Below, piece by piece: positions 47,949 to 56,616 of a stretch of 64,000 bases of DNA. This DNA comes from Alkalibacter mobilis. Its GTDB lineage: Bacteria; Bacillota; Clostridia; Eubacteriales; Alkalibacteraceae. The position numbers were made by a program, and so were the translations under genes. The stretch spans positions 39,485-103,484 of the forward strand of contig NZ_JADNRK010000008.1 in the NCBI RefSeq assembly GCF_015594845.1, written 5' to 3'. Each line of letters starts with the position of its first letter. The stretch's first letter is position 1. Under the pieces are notes generated by a model, which saw nothing but the letters and a program-made list of their open reading frames with translations, had not been told where the DNA came from and searched no databases.

Positions 47949-48893
47949 TTAAAGTTCAACTCGATACTTTGGTTTTTCATTATTTAACACATCTAAGATT
48001 CCTTGGGCCGCATGTGTGGCCATCGCAAGCAAAGCTTCTGATGTTAGCGCAGCATTATGAGGCGAAACTATAATATTGTCCAACTCAAACAAGGGGTTCT
48101 CTTTGGCAGCAGGTTCTTGTTCGAATACATCAAGTGCAGCCCCCCTGATCGTATTATTTTTCAATGCATTGTATAAGGCGTTTTCATCAACAATTCCACC
48201 TCTTGATACATTGATTAAACAGGCACTTTCTTTCATCATTTTTAATTCTTCCGTCCCAACCAAACCCGTGGTCTCATCTGTTAATGGAATATGTAAACTT
48301 ACAACATCGGATTCGACAAAGATTTCATTTATATCAGTAACTAATTTGAAGCCATGCTTGTCCGCTACAGACTGATCCACATATGGATCATAACCTAAAA
48401 TATTTACATCTAAGGCATGCAATTTTTTTATCACAGCTTTAGAAATCTTCCCTAATCCAATCATTCCAATAGTCTTGCCCTTCATCTCCATTGAAATAAC
48501 CCTGCTTCTTGATCCCCAATCACCGTTTCTGGTGTTTTTATCCATAACAACAAGATTCTTCGATAATGCCAATATCATGGCAAATCCGTGCTCGGCAACT
48601 GAATTAATATTAGACTCTGGCGCATTTACAACCATTACTCCATTTTGTTTCGCTGCTCTTTTGTCAATATTATCAACACCCACTCCATGTTTAGCAATAA
48701 CTTTTAACGTTGGAATATTTTGAATAATACTCTCTGTTATATTTGCCGATCTAACAAGAATGGCATCACAATTTGCAGCTTCATTTATTATTGTCATCTC
48801 ATCAGTAGCAGAACCCAAAATAACTTCTGCTTCGCTTCTAAGCAAATTCATACCATCCTCATGTATCGGTTCAGTAACAAATATCCTTTTCAT
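47949..48893 (-). CDS. D-2-hydroxyacid dehydrogenase (NAD-dependent)
   Basis: 314 residues of the phosphoglycerate/D-lactate dehydrogenase family. The catalytic domain (ends of the chain) flanks a Rossmann domain with TIGMIGLGKISKAVIKK. Active residues are Arg in INVSRGGIVDENAL, Glu in ALDVFEQEP and His in VSPHNAALT. No ACT domain, so not serA for serine synthesis by length. Likely interconverts a D-hydroxyacid and a 2-oxoacid in the island. It follows larA by 12 bp. Confidence 0.9.
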   Translation of the reverse strand: MKRIFVTEPIHEDGMNLLRSEAEVILGSATDEMTIINEAANCDAILVRSANITESIIQNIPTLKVIAKHGVGVDNIDKRAAKQNGVMVVNAPESNINSVAEHGFAMILALSKNLVVMDKNTRNGDWGSRSRVISMEMKGKTIGMIGLGKISKAVIKKLHALDVNILGYDPYVDQSVADKHGFKLVTDINEIFVESDVVSLHIPLTDETTGLVGTEELKMMKESACLINVSRGGIVDENALYNALKNNTIRGAALDVFEQEPAAKENPLFELDNIIVSPHNAALTSEALLAMATHAAQGILDVLNNEKPKYRVEL

Positions 48894-48905
48894 TTTTAAG
48901 TCTCC

Positions 48906-50207
48906 TCACAAATTAAATGATGGCTTTCGTAAAGTCGAAGTTTCAAGCTCACTTATTTGATTACATACTTTGGGTAAAGTTGATCCTCCATAAGGCATCA
49001 CAATAATATTGCTGTCTGCACCCAAAAGTTCTTTTGCGCCATCTAATGCGCTTTGTAATGAATCATATGGTTCCAAGAAAATTTTTCTAACTACTTCGTC
49101 TTCAAGCTCCGACACTAAAAACACCTTGCATTTTTGCAGTACCATTGCAATTGCAGCTGCTTTGTGTCCTCCTAACTTAAAATTCTCTTTGATTTTTGAT
49201 ATTAGTTCTTCTGGCTCTTTTGCAGTTTTTAACCATTCTTCAAAAATCTCCGATCCAAATCCTTCTTTGCATGATGCCAGAAGAATAATCACGCCACCTT
49301 CTCTTACTGCGTGCTTTGCATTGTCCAAAGCCTTTTGTGCTTGGTATAAGTTTATGTCTTTAGGATACCCACCTGGTGATACTATGACTATGTCCGCATG
49401 TTTTTCCAATTCAATTTTATATAACTGATCTAAAAACTTGCACCCCGCTCTATGGGCTTCAATAATATCTCCAGCAACAGCTTTAATGATTTCTTTCTTT
49501 TCATCGAGTACTACATTAACCATAAAATCTAAATCAATAACTTTTGAAATCTCATCAATATCATTTCTCAGGGGGTTATGTTCAAGTTCTCCTGCTTTTG
49601 ATTCTTCTTTAACCATCATTGAATGATTAGCTTGGATAGTTTCTTTATCACATACTCCGGGCAAAATCGACTTTGCTCCACCACTATATCCTGCGAAATA
49701 GTGATATTCAATATTGCCAAGACAAATCCTTCTGTCGCATTCAACAACTGGTCTAAAAACATTGATAGGAGTTCCTCTAGAAGTCTTTCCTAGATTTATG
49801 CAATCTTCAACATCAGAATCAACACATTTTACTCTCTTGTAGATATCCTCACCGACCAAATATATTTTTTCGCTCTCTGTGTGCATTCTATGGCTGCCAA
49901 GTCCAAATACTACAGTGATATCTTCATCAATAACACCAGCTTGATTAAGTTCCTCGATCACTAATGGCAAAACTACGCTACTTGGCATAGGTCTCGTTAT
50001 ATCGCTCGTTATTATAACAACTTTTTCTCTCGGTTTTACTACATCTTTCAGCCTTGGCGAATTTATTGGTTTTTCTAATGCTCTTTTAACTTCATCTGCT
50101 CCTGTATTTCGCACCAACACTTCATTGGGCTTTAATACACCCAATACTTTATTGTCTTCAATATCGATCGCAATCTTTTTTTTTGCAAAACCCAACGCTA
50201 TCTCCAT
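48906..50207 (-). CDS. larA: LarA-family nickel-pincer 2-hydroxyacid racemase
   Basis: About 433 residues. LarA racemises lactate using the pincer nickel cofactor (NPN); relatives act on malate, phenyllactate, 2-hydroxyglutarate or sugars. Key residues are in GLGSHRMHT (His about 106 and 109), EYHYFAGYSGGAKSILPGV (His about 169, cofactor Lys about 179) and QANHSMM. DITRPMP binds the cofactor. The cofactor makers LarB/C/E are not in the window. It lies beside malic enzyme and a D-hydroxyacid dehydrogenase, so malate or lactate are plausible substrates. Start set at the third Met, eight bases after AAAGGG. Confidence 0.88.
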   Translation of the reverse strand: MEIALGFAKKKIAIDIEDNKVLGVLKPNEVLVRNTGADEVKRALEKPINSPRLKDVVKPREKVVIITSDITRPMPSSVVLPLVIEELNQAGVIDEDITVVFGLGSHRMHTESEKIYLVGEDIYKRVKCVDSDVEDCINLGKTSRGTPINVFRPVVECDRRICLGNIEYHYFAGYSGGAKSILPGVCDKETIQANHSMMVKEESKAGELEHNPLRNDIDEISKVIDLDFMVNVVLDEKKEIIKAVAGDIIEAHRAGCKFLDQLYKIELEKHADIVIVSPGGYPKDINLYQAQKALDNAKHAVREGGVIILLASCKEGFGSEIFEEWLKTAKEPEELISKIKENFKLGGHKAAAIAMVLQKCKVFLVSELEDEVVRKIFLEPYDSLQSALDGAKELLGADSNIIVMPYGGSTLPKVCNQISELETSTLRKPSFNL

Positions 50208-50247
50208 TTTCATCACCCTTTAAATAATGTGTCCAATTGCATTTGTC

Positions 50248-51441
50248 TTATAGTCTTGCCACTCCAGATTTTCTTGCAGCCTCAGATACCGCTCCAACAA
50301 CTGCATGCGTTACTCTAGGGTCGAATGGTTCCGGTATGATATAATCTTGAGTTAATTCTTCATCACTGATAACTGAAGCAATAGCTTTCGCTGCTGCAAT
50401 TTTCATATGTTCATTAATGTCCTTTGCCCTTACATCAAGCGTCGCTCTAAATATACCTGGGAAGGCAAGCACATTATTGATTTGATTGGGAAAATCAGAA
50501 CGACCAGTACCAACAACTATTGCCCCGGCTTCCCTGGCCAGATCCGGCATGATTTCCGGCACTGGATTTGCCAAAGCAAAAACAATAGGATCCTTGCTCA
50601 TTGTTCTCACCATTTCAGGTGTTAAAGCTCCTGGAGCTGAGGTCCCAACAAATACATCAGCATTTAATAATGCATCTTCCAGCGTTCCTTCCAACTTTGC
50701 TTTGTTTGTGATTACAGAAATTTCTTGTTGGGCCGGGTTCATCCACTCCGCACCATCAACCAATATCCCTTTCCTGTCACACATGATGATATTTTCAGCA
50801 CCCGCCAACAATAAAAGTTTACATATGGAAGTTCCAGCAGATCCCGCTCCATTAATAACGATTCTTATACTATTTAAATCTTTTTTTACTATTCTTAACG
50901 CATTTATTAATCCAGCAAGGACAACTACCGCAGTTCCGTGCTGGTCATCATGAAAAACGGGAATGTCGCATTCAGCTTTGAGCCTTTTTTCTATTTCAAA
51001 ACACCTGGGAGCTGAAATGTCTTCTAAATTAATAGCTCCAAAACTGCCCGCTAATAATTTTATGGTTTCGACAATTACATCGGGATCTTTTGAACGTATA
51101 CAAAGAGGCAGTGCATCAACATCTGCAAACTCCTTGAATAACACGCATTTCCCTTCCATTACAGGCATGGCGGCCTCTGGTCCGATATCTCCGAGACCCA
51201 AGACTGCCGTTCCATCAGTTATAACTGCAACCAAATTTCCCCTTCTAGTCAATGTATGTGAAAGGTCTATATTTTTGTTAATGGCCTTGCAAGGTTCAGC
51301 AACTCCTGGGGTGTATGCCAAGGATAAGTCTTTTGATGACTTAACCGATACTCTGCTTATGACTTCAATTTTTCCTTTCCATTTTTCATGCATTTTCATA
51401 GCTTCTTCTTTATCATTTGTAGCAGCACTCAAATTACTCAT
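50248..51441 (-). CDS. NAD(P)-dependent malic enzyme
   Basis: 397 residues, short bacterial form without the phosphotransacetylase extension. It decarboxylates malate to pyruvate. Signature stretches are LAYTPGVAEPCKAI, the metal site VFHDDQHGTAVVVLAGLINAL and the nucleotide loop VINGAGSAGTSICKLL. VALANPVPEIMPDLA is also typical. It lies between larA and the racemase-fold gene in one operon (gaps about 40 and 18 bp). Confidence 0.94.
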   Translation of the reverse strand: MSNLSAATNDKEEAMKMHEKWKGKIEVISRVSVKSSKDLSLAYTPGVAEPCKAINKNIDLSHTLTRRGNLVAVITDGTAVLGLGDIGPEAAMPVMEGKCVLFKEFADVDALPLCIRSKDPDVIVETIKLLAGSFGAINLEDISAPRCFEIEKRLKAECDIPVFHDDQHGTAVVVLAGLINALRIVKKDLNSIRIVINGAGSAGTSICKLLLLAGAENIIMCDRKGILVDGAEWMNPAQQEISVITNKAKLEGTLEDALLNADVFVGTSAPGALTPEMVRTMSKDPIVFALANPVPEIMPDLAREAGAIVVGTGRSDFPNQINNVLAFPGIFRATLDVRAKDINEHMKIAAAKAIASVISDEELTQDYIIPEPFDPRVTHAVVGAVSEAARKSGVARL

Positions 51442-51459
51442 CTCTCCTTTTGAACGCCT

Positions 51460-52119
51460 TTAAATGTCCAAATATTTTTTAATTTGTTCGACGCCCGTCT
51501 CTAAGCTGGTCAGTACAGGAATTTCAATATCCGCTAACAACGGCATTAACTTATACATACTTCCTTGGGCCAGTACAATAACATCATTAGTTGTTGCAGC
51601 TACTTTCACTGTGTCAATTACGATTCTGTTATGTTTTTCTCTGTCATTTTCCACCAACAACGCCTCGTAGGCACCGTCAGCAAAAAATCTATTTACATTT
51701 ACTTTTTTGTCCATCTTTGCTGCGTTGGATTCAACCAACCTTGAAGAAGGCTCTAAAGTTGATATGGCCGTCGCTATAACCGCTATGTTAGTACCTAACT
51801 CAACAGCTTTGGCAGCCATTGGCTGATCTATTTTTATGTATGGGATATCTATTAATTTTTGTGCAACATCTGCGGCTTCTCCCACTGAAGAACATTGATT
51901 TAATATCAAATCCGCATCCATCTCTTGGGCAGTCGTCGCATATTGACAGATCCTTTTTACGATCCCTGGTGTCAATCCTTTATTTGCCAACGCCTCTTCC
52001 AGTAAACTATCGTCAACTATATTGATCATCTCAACATCGGGCAATTTTTCTCTAAATAACTTTTTCAAATCCTCAACCGAGTACAAAAATGTATGAATAA
52101 CCGCGACTTTTTTTTTCAT
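51460..52119 (-). CDS. Asp/Glu/hydantoin racemase-fold protein with one catalytic Cys
   Basis: 219 residues. The first active-site Cys is in LILNQCSSVGEAA (about 76). The second, normally a Cys in the C-terminal half, is replaced: the equivalent stretch reads VIVLAQGSMYKL. Two Cys are needed for two-base racemisation; one-Cys members include arylmalonate decarboxylase. Here the product could be a decarboxylase, isomerase or binding protein. First in the block with malic enzyme, larA, the dehydrogenase and the IolB-like gene. Confidence 0.85.
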   Translation of the reverse strand: MKKKVAVIHTFLYSVEDLKKLFREKLPDVEMINIVDDSLLEEALANKGLTPGIVKRICQYATTAQEMDADLILNQCSSVGEAADVAQKLIDIPYIKIDQPMAAKAVELGTNIAVIATAISTLEPSSRLVESNAAKMDKKVNVNRFFADGAYEALLVENDREKHNRIVIDTVKVAATTNDVIVLAQGSMYKLMPLLADIEIPVLTSLETGVEQIKKYLDI

Positions 52120-52246
52120 TTCATAAACACTCCTTTGTATATTATTTTTATCAGCACCGTAGTGCTTTTACAGCTATATTCTGCAGCTTTCTTTTACAGC
52201 ACGCGATGGTATGCCCAGCGGCGAAAGTGTCTTTATTTCTTTTTGC
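52120..52246 (-). promoter_or_regulatory. intergenic region with a small hairpin between pgk and racemase genes
   Basis: Contains AGCAC-TACG-GTGCT (52153-52166) followed by GATAAAAATAAT on the minus strand. A weak terminator or processing site is possible. No promoter was clear, so the sigma-54 promoter before the GAPDH gene may read through. Confidence 0.4.
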
Positions 52247-53512
52247 CTATAGATTAAATTTAATCTTATTTTTCTCCATGGCTTTTAATAGAGGCATTTT
52301 CTTGCCCGACAAAAATCTAACCATAGCTCCTCCGGCAGTACAAACATAATTGATATTATTTAGATCGATATACCTAGATGCCGCATTTACGGTATCGCCT
52401 CCACCAATCACTGAATATCCCTTTGCGTTTGACACAGCTTCCCAGATTTTTTTCGTTGCATATTCGAATAATTTATTTTCGTAAACTCCTGAAGGGCCAT
52501 TTACAAATATTGTTCCAGCCTTTGATATTTCGTCTTCAAATATTTTCACTGTTTTAGATCCAACGTCCATAAACATCTCTTCCAAAGGCAACTCATCTAT
52601 ATCAACTTCCATCCGCTCGCCATCTTTTTCATAGGCCAGATCTACCGGAAACACTATCTTTTGGGGAAATTTTTCAAGGTATTGCTTTGCCAAATCTATG
52701 AACACATCTAAAGATCTGTCTTTAATAAATGTCTCCTTCACGCTTCCCAGCTTATAGCCTTTGGCCAACAGCATAATTTCTCCTGTTAATCCCGATGCTA
52801 ATATTTTGTCAGCAGTTCCATTTTCAAGGACTTGTCTCATCATCCCAAACGCATCAGAAATTTTTGCACCGCCTAAAACAAAAATTGAAGGATGTTCTGG
52901 ATTCTCCAAAACTTTTGTTAATGCGTTATATTCCGATAACAACAACTTCCCAGCCGCAGACGGCAATAACTCCTGAAACCCAACCATAGATGGTGCATTC
53001 CTATGAGCTGCTGCAAAAGCATCGTTTACATAATAATCTACCAAGGGAGCAATGTTTCTAATTAAATGGGTGTTTAGCATTTCTTCCGGCTTAAGTTTTA
53101 CTGCATCTTCAAAAGTAGAAATTTCTTCAGATAAGTACCTTAGATTACCCAGTAATACAGCTTCTCCCGGCATTAAGCTTTTTATGGCATTTTGCGCTGC
53201 AGGCCCTGAAACATCATCAATGTAACTGACAGCAACTCCCAGCTTTTCTGTTAGTTTTTCAGCATGTTCGTTCATAGCAATAAGATTTTCATAATCCAGA
53301 GTGTCTCCCTGATGTGCAATAATTGCCAATTTTGCTTTACTGTCAATCAAAAATTTTATAGTGGGTATACTTTTATTTATTCTATTTTCATTTACAATTT
53401 TTTTGGTTTTTGGATCGATCGGCGAGTTGATATCGAGTCTCAGTAAAACGGTTTTATTGCTAAAATCAATTTCTTCCATCGATTTTATTCCGACATTATT
53501 TTTTATTTCCAC
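52247..53512 (-). CDS. pgk: phosphoglycerate kinase, archaeal type
   Basis: 421 residues. It transfers phosphate between 1,3-bisphosphoglycerate and ADP. VLLRLDINSPIDPKT, LAIIAHQGDTLDYENL and LGNLRYLSEEIS match the archaeal PGK pattern (DINSPID, AHQG) rather than bacterial SHLGRP. C-terminal VIGGGDTVNAASRYI and CTAGGAMVRFLSG form the nucleotide site. The start is GTG overlapping the GAPDH gene by 10 bp. The pair is likely a functional module, and its local sequence style suggests an origin outside Firmicutes. Confidence 0.9.
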   Translation of the reverse strand: MEIKNNVGIKSMEEIDFSNKTVLLRLDINSPIDPKTKKIVNENRINKSIPTIKFLIDSKAKLAIIAHQGDTLDYENLIAMNEHAEKLTEKLGVAVSYIDDVSGPAAQNAIKSLMPGEAVLLGNLRYLSEEISTFEDAVKLKPEEMLNTHLIRNIAPLVDYYVNDAFAAAHRNAPSMVGFQELLPSAAGKLLLSEYNALTKVLENPEHPSIFVLGGAKISDAFGMMRQVLENGTADKILASGLTGEIMLLAKGYKLGSVKETFIKDRSLDVFIDLAKQYLEKFPQKIVFPVDLAYEKDGERMEVDIDELPLEEMFMDVGSKTVKIFEDEISKAGTIFVNGPSGVYENKLFEYATKKIWEAVSNAKGYSVIGGGDTVNAASRYIDLNNINYVCTAGGAMVRFLSGKKMPLLKAMEKNKIKFNL

Positions 53513-54525
53513 CTTGCCATCTCCAAATATTCATTAGTTTTAGATGTGCCTTCTTCTCTTGTTTCTTGCATTCCAAGAGCAGCTCTAATTGCATCCATAG
53601 TTTCTGGAATCGTCACAGATTCTTGTGGAATATGTATTCCGAACATTACGTCCCTTCCCGACTTTACAACCGTATCTTTCCAGATGCTTATTTCATACAT
53701 ATCACCTCTTGAATTTCCCAGGTCTCTTGCATATCTAAATAACGATGCATTCCCCAAGAATCCTTCATCAATACTTACAACTCTGATTCTGTCATGCGCT
53801 TGGAAGGCCTCGATTGTTTCTTCGGCTGTAATATCCGTTTTCGGAGTTGCCACTACTGTAATAAAGTGTCCATGAGTAACCGGGGTGTGAACGAGTATTC
53901 CAGTTGCATCAATGTGCGGCATTATTGTCATGAGGTCAAGCGCTTGGTGGCTTGGAGCTTTGTCTACTTGCAATGCATTGGTAAGGCCTCTATGGTAGTC
54001 TCCCGGATCCGCTACGCGTCTGACTATTGTTATCGCAACTTTTTCTATTCCGACCTTTCTATCCAAGCAATCGATCGCTCTTATCAATCCTGTAGTATTG
54101 CATGATGTTAACTTTAAATAATCTTTATTCAAACCTTTTTCATAATTTGCATATCCATGAAAAAACACATCTGCCACATCATTATTTTCCCCGCCTTGAA
54201 ACACAGCTTTAACTCCATACTTTTCGTATATTTTTTTATTTTTCGCACCTATTCCAGCACCAGTGGCGTCTAAAACTATGTCTACTTTTTGAACTAAATC
54301 TTCCATGGTTCCCGAAACAGGTATGCCTGCTGCTTCAAAAGTTGCAACACTTTCAGGGTTCGCTGCATACAAGTCATAAGGCATCCCTCGTTCTTTTAAA
54401 GCTTTAACTGAAATTGTCAGTGCTGCATCTACCACCCCAACAAGCTCCATATCTTTTTGAAGTGATACTCCATCCGCTAATCTTTGTCCTATTACACCGT
54501 ATCCTGCAACTGCTACCTTAACCAA
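53503..54525 (-). CDS. type II (archaeal-type) glyceraldehyde-3-phosphate dehydrogenase
   Basis: 340 residues. The N-terminus VKVAVAGYGVIGQRLADGV and catalytic Cys in LTSCNTTGLIRAID (about 142) with RRVADPGDYHRG and TPVTHGHFITVV are hallmarks of archaeal GAPDH, not the bacterial SCTTNC class. It oxidises GAP with phosphate, usually with NAD(P) dual use. I choose TTG 54525, seven bases after GGAGGG, giving the family N-terminus; the longer frame starts inside the sigma-54 promoter. It overlaps pgk by 10 bp. Confidence 0.93.
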   Translation of the reverse strand: MVKVAVAGYGVIGQRLADGVSLQKDMELVGVVDAALTISVKALKERGMPYDLYAANPESVATFEAAGIPVSGTMEDLVQKVDIVLDATGAGIGAKNKKIYEKYGVKAVFQGGENNDVADVFFHGYANYEKGLNKDYLKLTSCNTTGLIRAIDCLDRKVGIEKVAITIVRRVADPGDYHRGLTNALQVDKAPSHQALDLMTIMPHIDATGILVHTPVTHGHFITVVATPKTDITAEETIEAFQAHDRIRVVSIDEGFLGNASLFRYARDLGNSRGDMYEISIWKDTVVKSGRDVMFGIHIPQESVTIPETMDAIRAALGMQETREEGTSKTNEYLEMARWK

Positions 54526-54570
54526 TTCATTTCCCTCCATTTTGTTAAATTTATATTTTAATTTATATGT

Positions 54571-54586
54571 AGCAATTATCATGCCA
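54571..54586 (-). promoter_or_regulatory. sigma-54 promoter of the GAPDH-pgk-...-iolB-like block
   Basis: Minus strand TGGCATGATAATTGCT: GG and GC separated by exactly ten bases, matching the -24/-12 consensus. It lies about 45 bp before the chosen start codon. Confidence 0.85.
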
Positions 54587-54658
54587 ATACTAAATTTTAA
54601 TTAAATTAACCCGATATGCCCTAAAATCACACAAAACTCTACTTATAAAAACATGTTG

Positions 54659-54728
54659 ATGTCTTTTTGCAATGTCAGAGTCCCTCAATCTAGGCAAAAA
54701 TGCACATTTAAGTGATGCATTTTTGCAT
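54659..54728. promoter_or_regulatory. candidate enhancer-binding-protein sites (UAS) for the GAPDH promoter
   Basis: Three related elements: ATGT-N6-GCAA (54659-54672), AGGC-N6-GCAC (54692-54705) and the perfect ATGC-N6-GCAT (54715-54728). They lie about 75-150 bp upstream of the sigma-54 promoter. The last also overlaps the EutH-like gene's terminator hairpin. Confidence 0.6.
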
Positions 54729-54729
54729 A
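54694..54729 (-). terminator. terminator-like hairpin after EutH-like gene
   Basis: AAAAATGCA ... TGCATTTTT arms, T tail on the minus strand. Confidence 0.6.
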
Positions 54730-54732
54730 ATT

Positions 54733-55806
54733 TTATTCTTTTAAATCTTTTGTGATAAACAATGCCAATACAACAGCTAATGCACCTGCCGCTAATTTAC
54801 TTGTCATCATGGGTACTATCATGTCCGGTCTCACGCTCGCTGTAAACCCAAGATGATCACCAAGTGCCGCACTCGCAGGAACCATCCAAGCTGTACTGGT
54901 AATCTTTCCTCTTATATTCATGTCTTTCAGCATACCAAAAACCGGAACTGAGTTGGCTAATGAAAATATAACTCCGGCTATGCTTGTTGTGTCCAGTCCT
55001 ATTTTTTTCCCTACGAAATTCAGCGGTCTATCTAATGCCTTAACTAAAATCGACAACACTGGAAAAGTCCCAAGTAAAACAATACCGATTTTTGCAACTA
55101 TGTTCATTCCCTCCATAATAGGAGCCATCCCTCTGATTATTACTATCCCTGTAATAGATTGAAATGCCGCACTAGCCAGTCCTATATAAATTATTTTGGT
55201 AATAATTTGCCCCGACACAATGCAATATTTGATAATCTTACTTGGCGCAAACTTTAGCCCTAATGCTATTAGCATCGAAAGAACAAGGACTGGTAGCATG
55301 TTTATTATCACCGTCATTGAATCAAATCCAGCTACCATACCACCAAGCAATCCTCCGAAAGGGATCGATATTAAACCTATCAGTAAGCCATTTGCAAAAT
55401 ACCGTCTATCTTCCACCTTAACCAGCCCAAATCCTATCGGCATTGTAAAAACCAACGTACATCCCAACATGGATGACACTATCACGCCGGCTAGTAATCC
55501 CGCCTGCTCATTTTGAGCTAATTCCATGGAAATGGCATAGCCTCCCATATCATTTGCCAATATCACTCCAGCCATTGCAGGATCTATGCCCAAAACCGAA
55601 AACAACGGAGCAACTATCGGTTGCAAGCATTTTGAAATAACCGGAGCCAAGCAAACAATTCCAACCATATTTAACGCCAATGGTCCCATAGCGTTAAACC
55701 CTTCATCAAACTTTTCACCCAAACCTAATCTATTGCCAAAAACTTTATCTGCTCCGCCAATCAAAACACCAATTCCCATAATCCCAAAAATAATTTGTTC
55801 AATCAT
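54733..55806 (-). CDS. EutH-like membrane transporter
   Basis: 357 residues with about ten helices. Stretches MGIGVLIGGADKVFGNRLGLG, MGPLALNMVGIVCLAPVI, ANDMGGYAISMEL and SMLGCTLVFTMPIGFGLV match the EutH ethanolamine permease family. No ethanolamine ammonia-lyase or shell-protein gene is present, so transport of ethanolamine is doubtful; a similar polar small molecule is possible. GGGAGG precedes the ATG. Probably last gene of the block that starts at the dehydrogenase. Confidence 0.88.
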   Translation of the reverse strand: MIEQIIFGIMGIGVLIGGADKVFGNRLGLGEKFDEGFNAMGPLALNMVGIVCLAPVISKCLQPIVAPLFSVLGIDPAMAGVILANDMGGYAISMELAQNEQAGLLAGVIVSSMLGCTLVFTMPIGFGLVKVEDRRYFANGLLIGLISIPFGGLLGGMVAGFDSMTVIINMLPVLVLSMLIALGLKFAPSKIIKYCIVSGQIITKIIYIGLASAAFQSITGIVIIRGMAPIMEGMNIVAKIGIVLLGTFPVLSILVKALDRPLNFVGKKIGLDTTSIAGVIFSLANSVPVFGMLKDMNIRGKITSTAWMVPASAALGDHLGFTASVRPDMIVPMMTSKLAAGALAVVLALFITKDLKE

Positions 55807-55925
55807 TCATAATACACCTCCCTGCATTGCAACCGAGATCCACAAGAAACTTCTACTTGACCATTGTAAAGATTGCTTTCATACAGTCGATTTATTTATT
55901 CGACTGCAAACTCTCTTATTGATAG

Positions 55926-55958
55926 TCAAAGGCTGTCTAGTTTAATGACAGCCTTTGA
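55926..55958. repeat. 12-bp inverted repeat between SnoaL-like and EutH-like genes
   Basis: TCAAAGGCTGTC - 9 nt - GACAGCCTTTGA. The plus side has ATTTT, but the minus side (direction of the genes) has no T run, so it may be an RNA-processing or protection hairpin more than a terminator. Confidence 0.65.
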
Positions 55959-55999
55959 TTTTAAAATATATATGCTATTTATATAGAAGAAACAGTTAA

Positions 56000-56542
56000 T
56001 TAGTCTTTTTTAAGAACGCTCTCAAAACCAGTTAAACTGCGGACCGCCCACTCCTTGAAGACCCGCCATTTACCATCAACGTTTTTCATTATACACTCGC
56101 ACATTTCCAAGTCTTGGAAAGGCGCAAATTGTTTTCCCGGACCCTTCCCATACTTACTGATCCCATTTTCTGAAGAAGCAAGATTGTAAACTACCTGTCC
56201 AAATCTAAAGCCGTCTTCCGGATTCCCAACGCAATGTATTTCACAAAATACCGTTCCTAAATTGGGAACTGATGCAAGCGTGGCCAACGTTTCTTTTATA
56301 ACGTTATCCGATCCGGCGACATCGCCTCCTCCTTCCTCGACAATTGCCATTTCGTCATAATATAAATCGTATACTCTGCCTACCTGTTTATGCTTCCATA
56401 TCAGTAATGTGTAAGCTGTCATTAATTCGCAAATTTGCTCAGGAGTTTCATATTTACAATTGTCAACAATATACTCAAGTTTTGTTCTCTCTTTTACAAT
56501 CATATCTACAGTCATATCACTAATTTGTATGATATCTTGCAT
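56000..56542 (-). CDS. SnoaL/NTF2-like protein 1
   Basis: 180 residues. Cone-shaped NTF2 fold implied by an N-terminal helical part (ELMTAYTLLIWKHKQVGRVYDLYYDEMAIV), then beta-rich FCEIHCVGNPEDGFRFGQVVY and a C-terminal DGKWRVFKEWAVRS. Shares KYGKGPGKQFAPF with KYGPPTGKSLEG of the second copy (58478-59005), so they are paralogues. NTF2-like proteins can be dehydratases, isomerases or binding subunits. No catalytic assignment possible. Confidence 0.75.
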   Translation of the reverse strand: MQDIIQISDMTVDMIVKERTKLEYIVDNCKYETPEQICELMTAYTLLIWKHKQVGRVYDLYYDEMAIVEEGGGDVAGSDNVIKETLATLASVPNLGTVFCEIHCVGNPEDGFRFGQVVYNLASSENGISKYGKGPGKQFAPFQDLEMCECIMKNVDGKWRVFKEWAVRSLTGFESVLKKD

Positions 56543-56616
56543 AGTAACCTCCTAAAATTATGTATAGTCCTTCAGTTTTTATAACGTATTGATATTTTTT
56601 ATAAAATTAAATTTGA

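Noticed and set aside
54733..55806. Ethanolamine utilisation or microcompartment locus
   Set aside because: Only an EutH-like permease is present; no ammonia-lyase, shell or signature-enzyme genes are nearby.
55807..55860. Fourth sigma-54 promoter before the EutH-like gene
   Set aside because: The candidate GGATCTCGGTTGC has nine, not ten, bases between GG and GC and lacks the flanking consensus.
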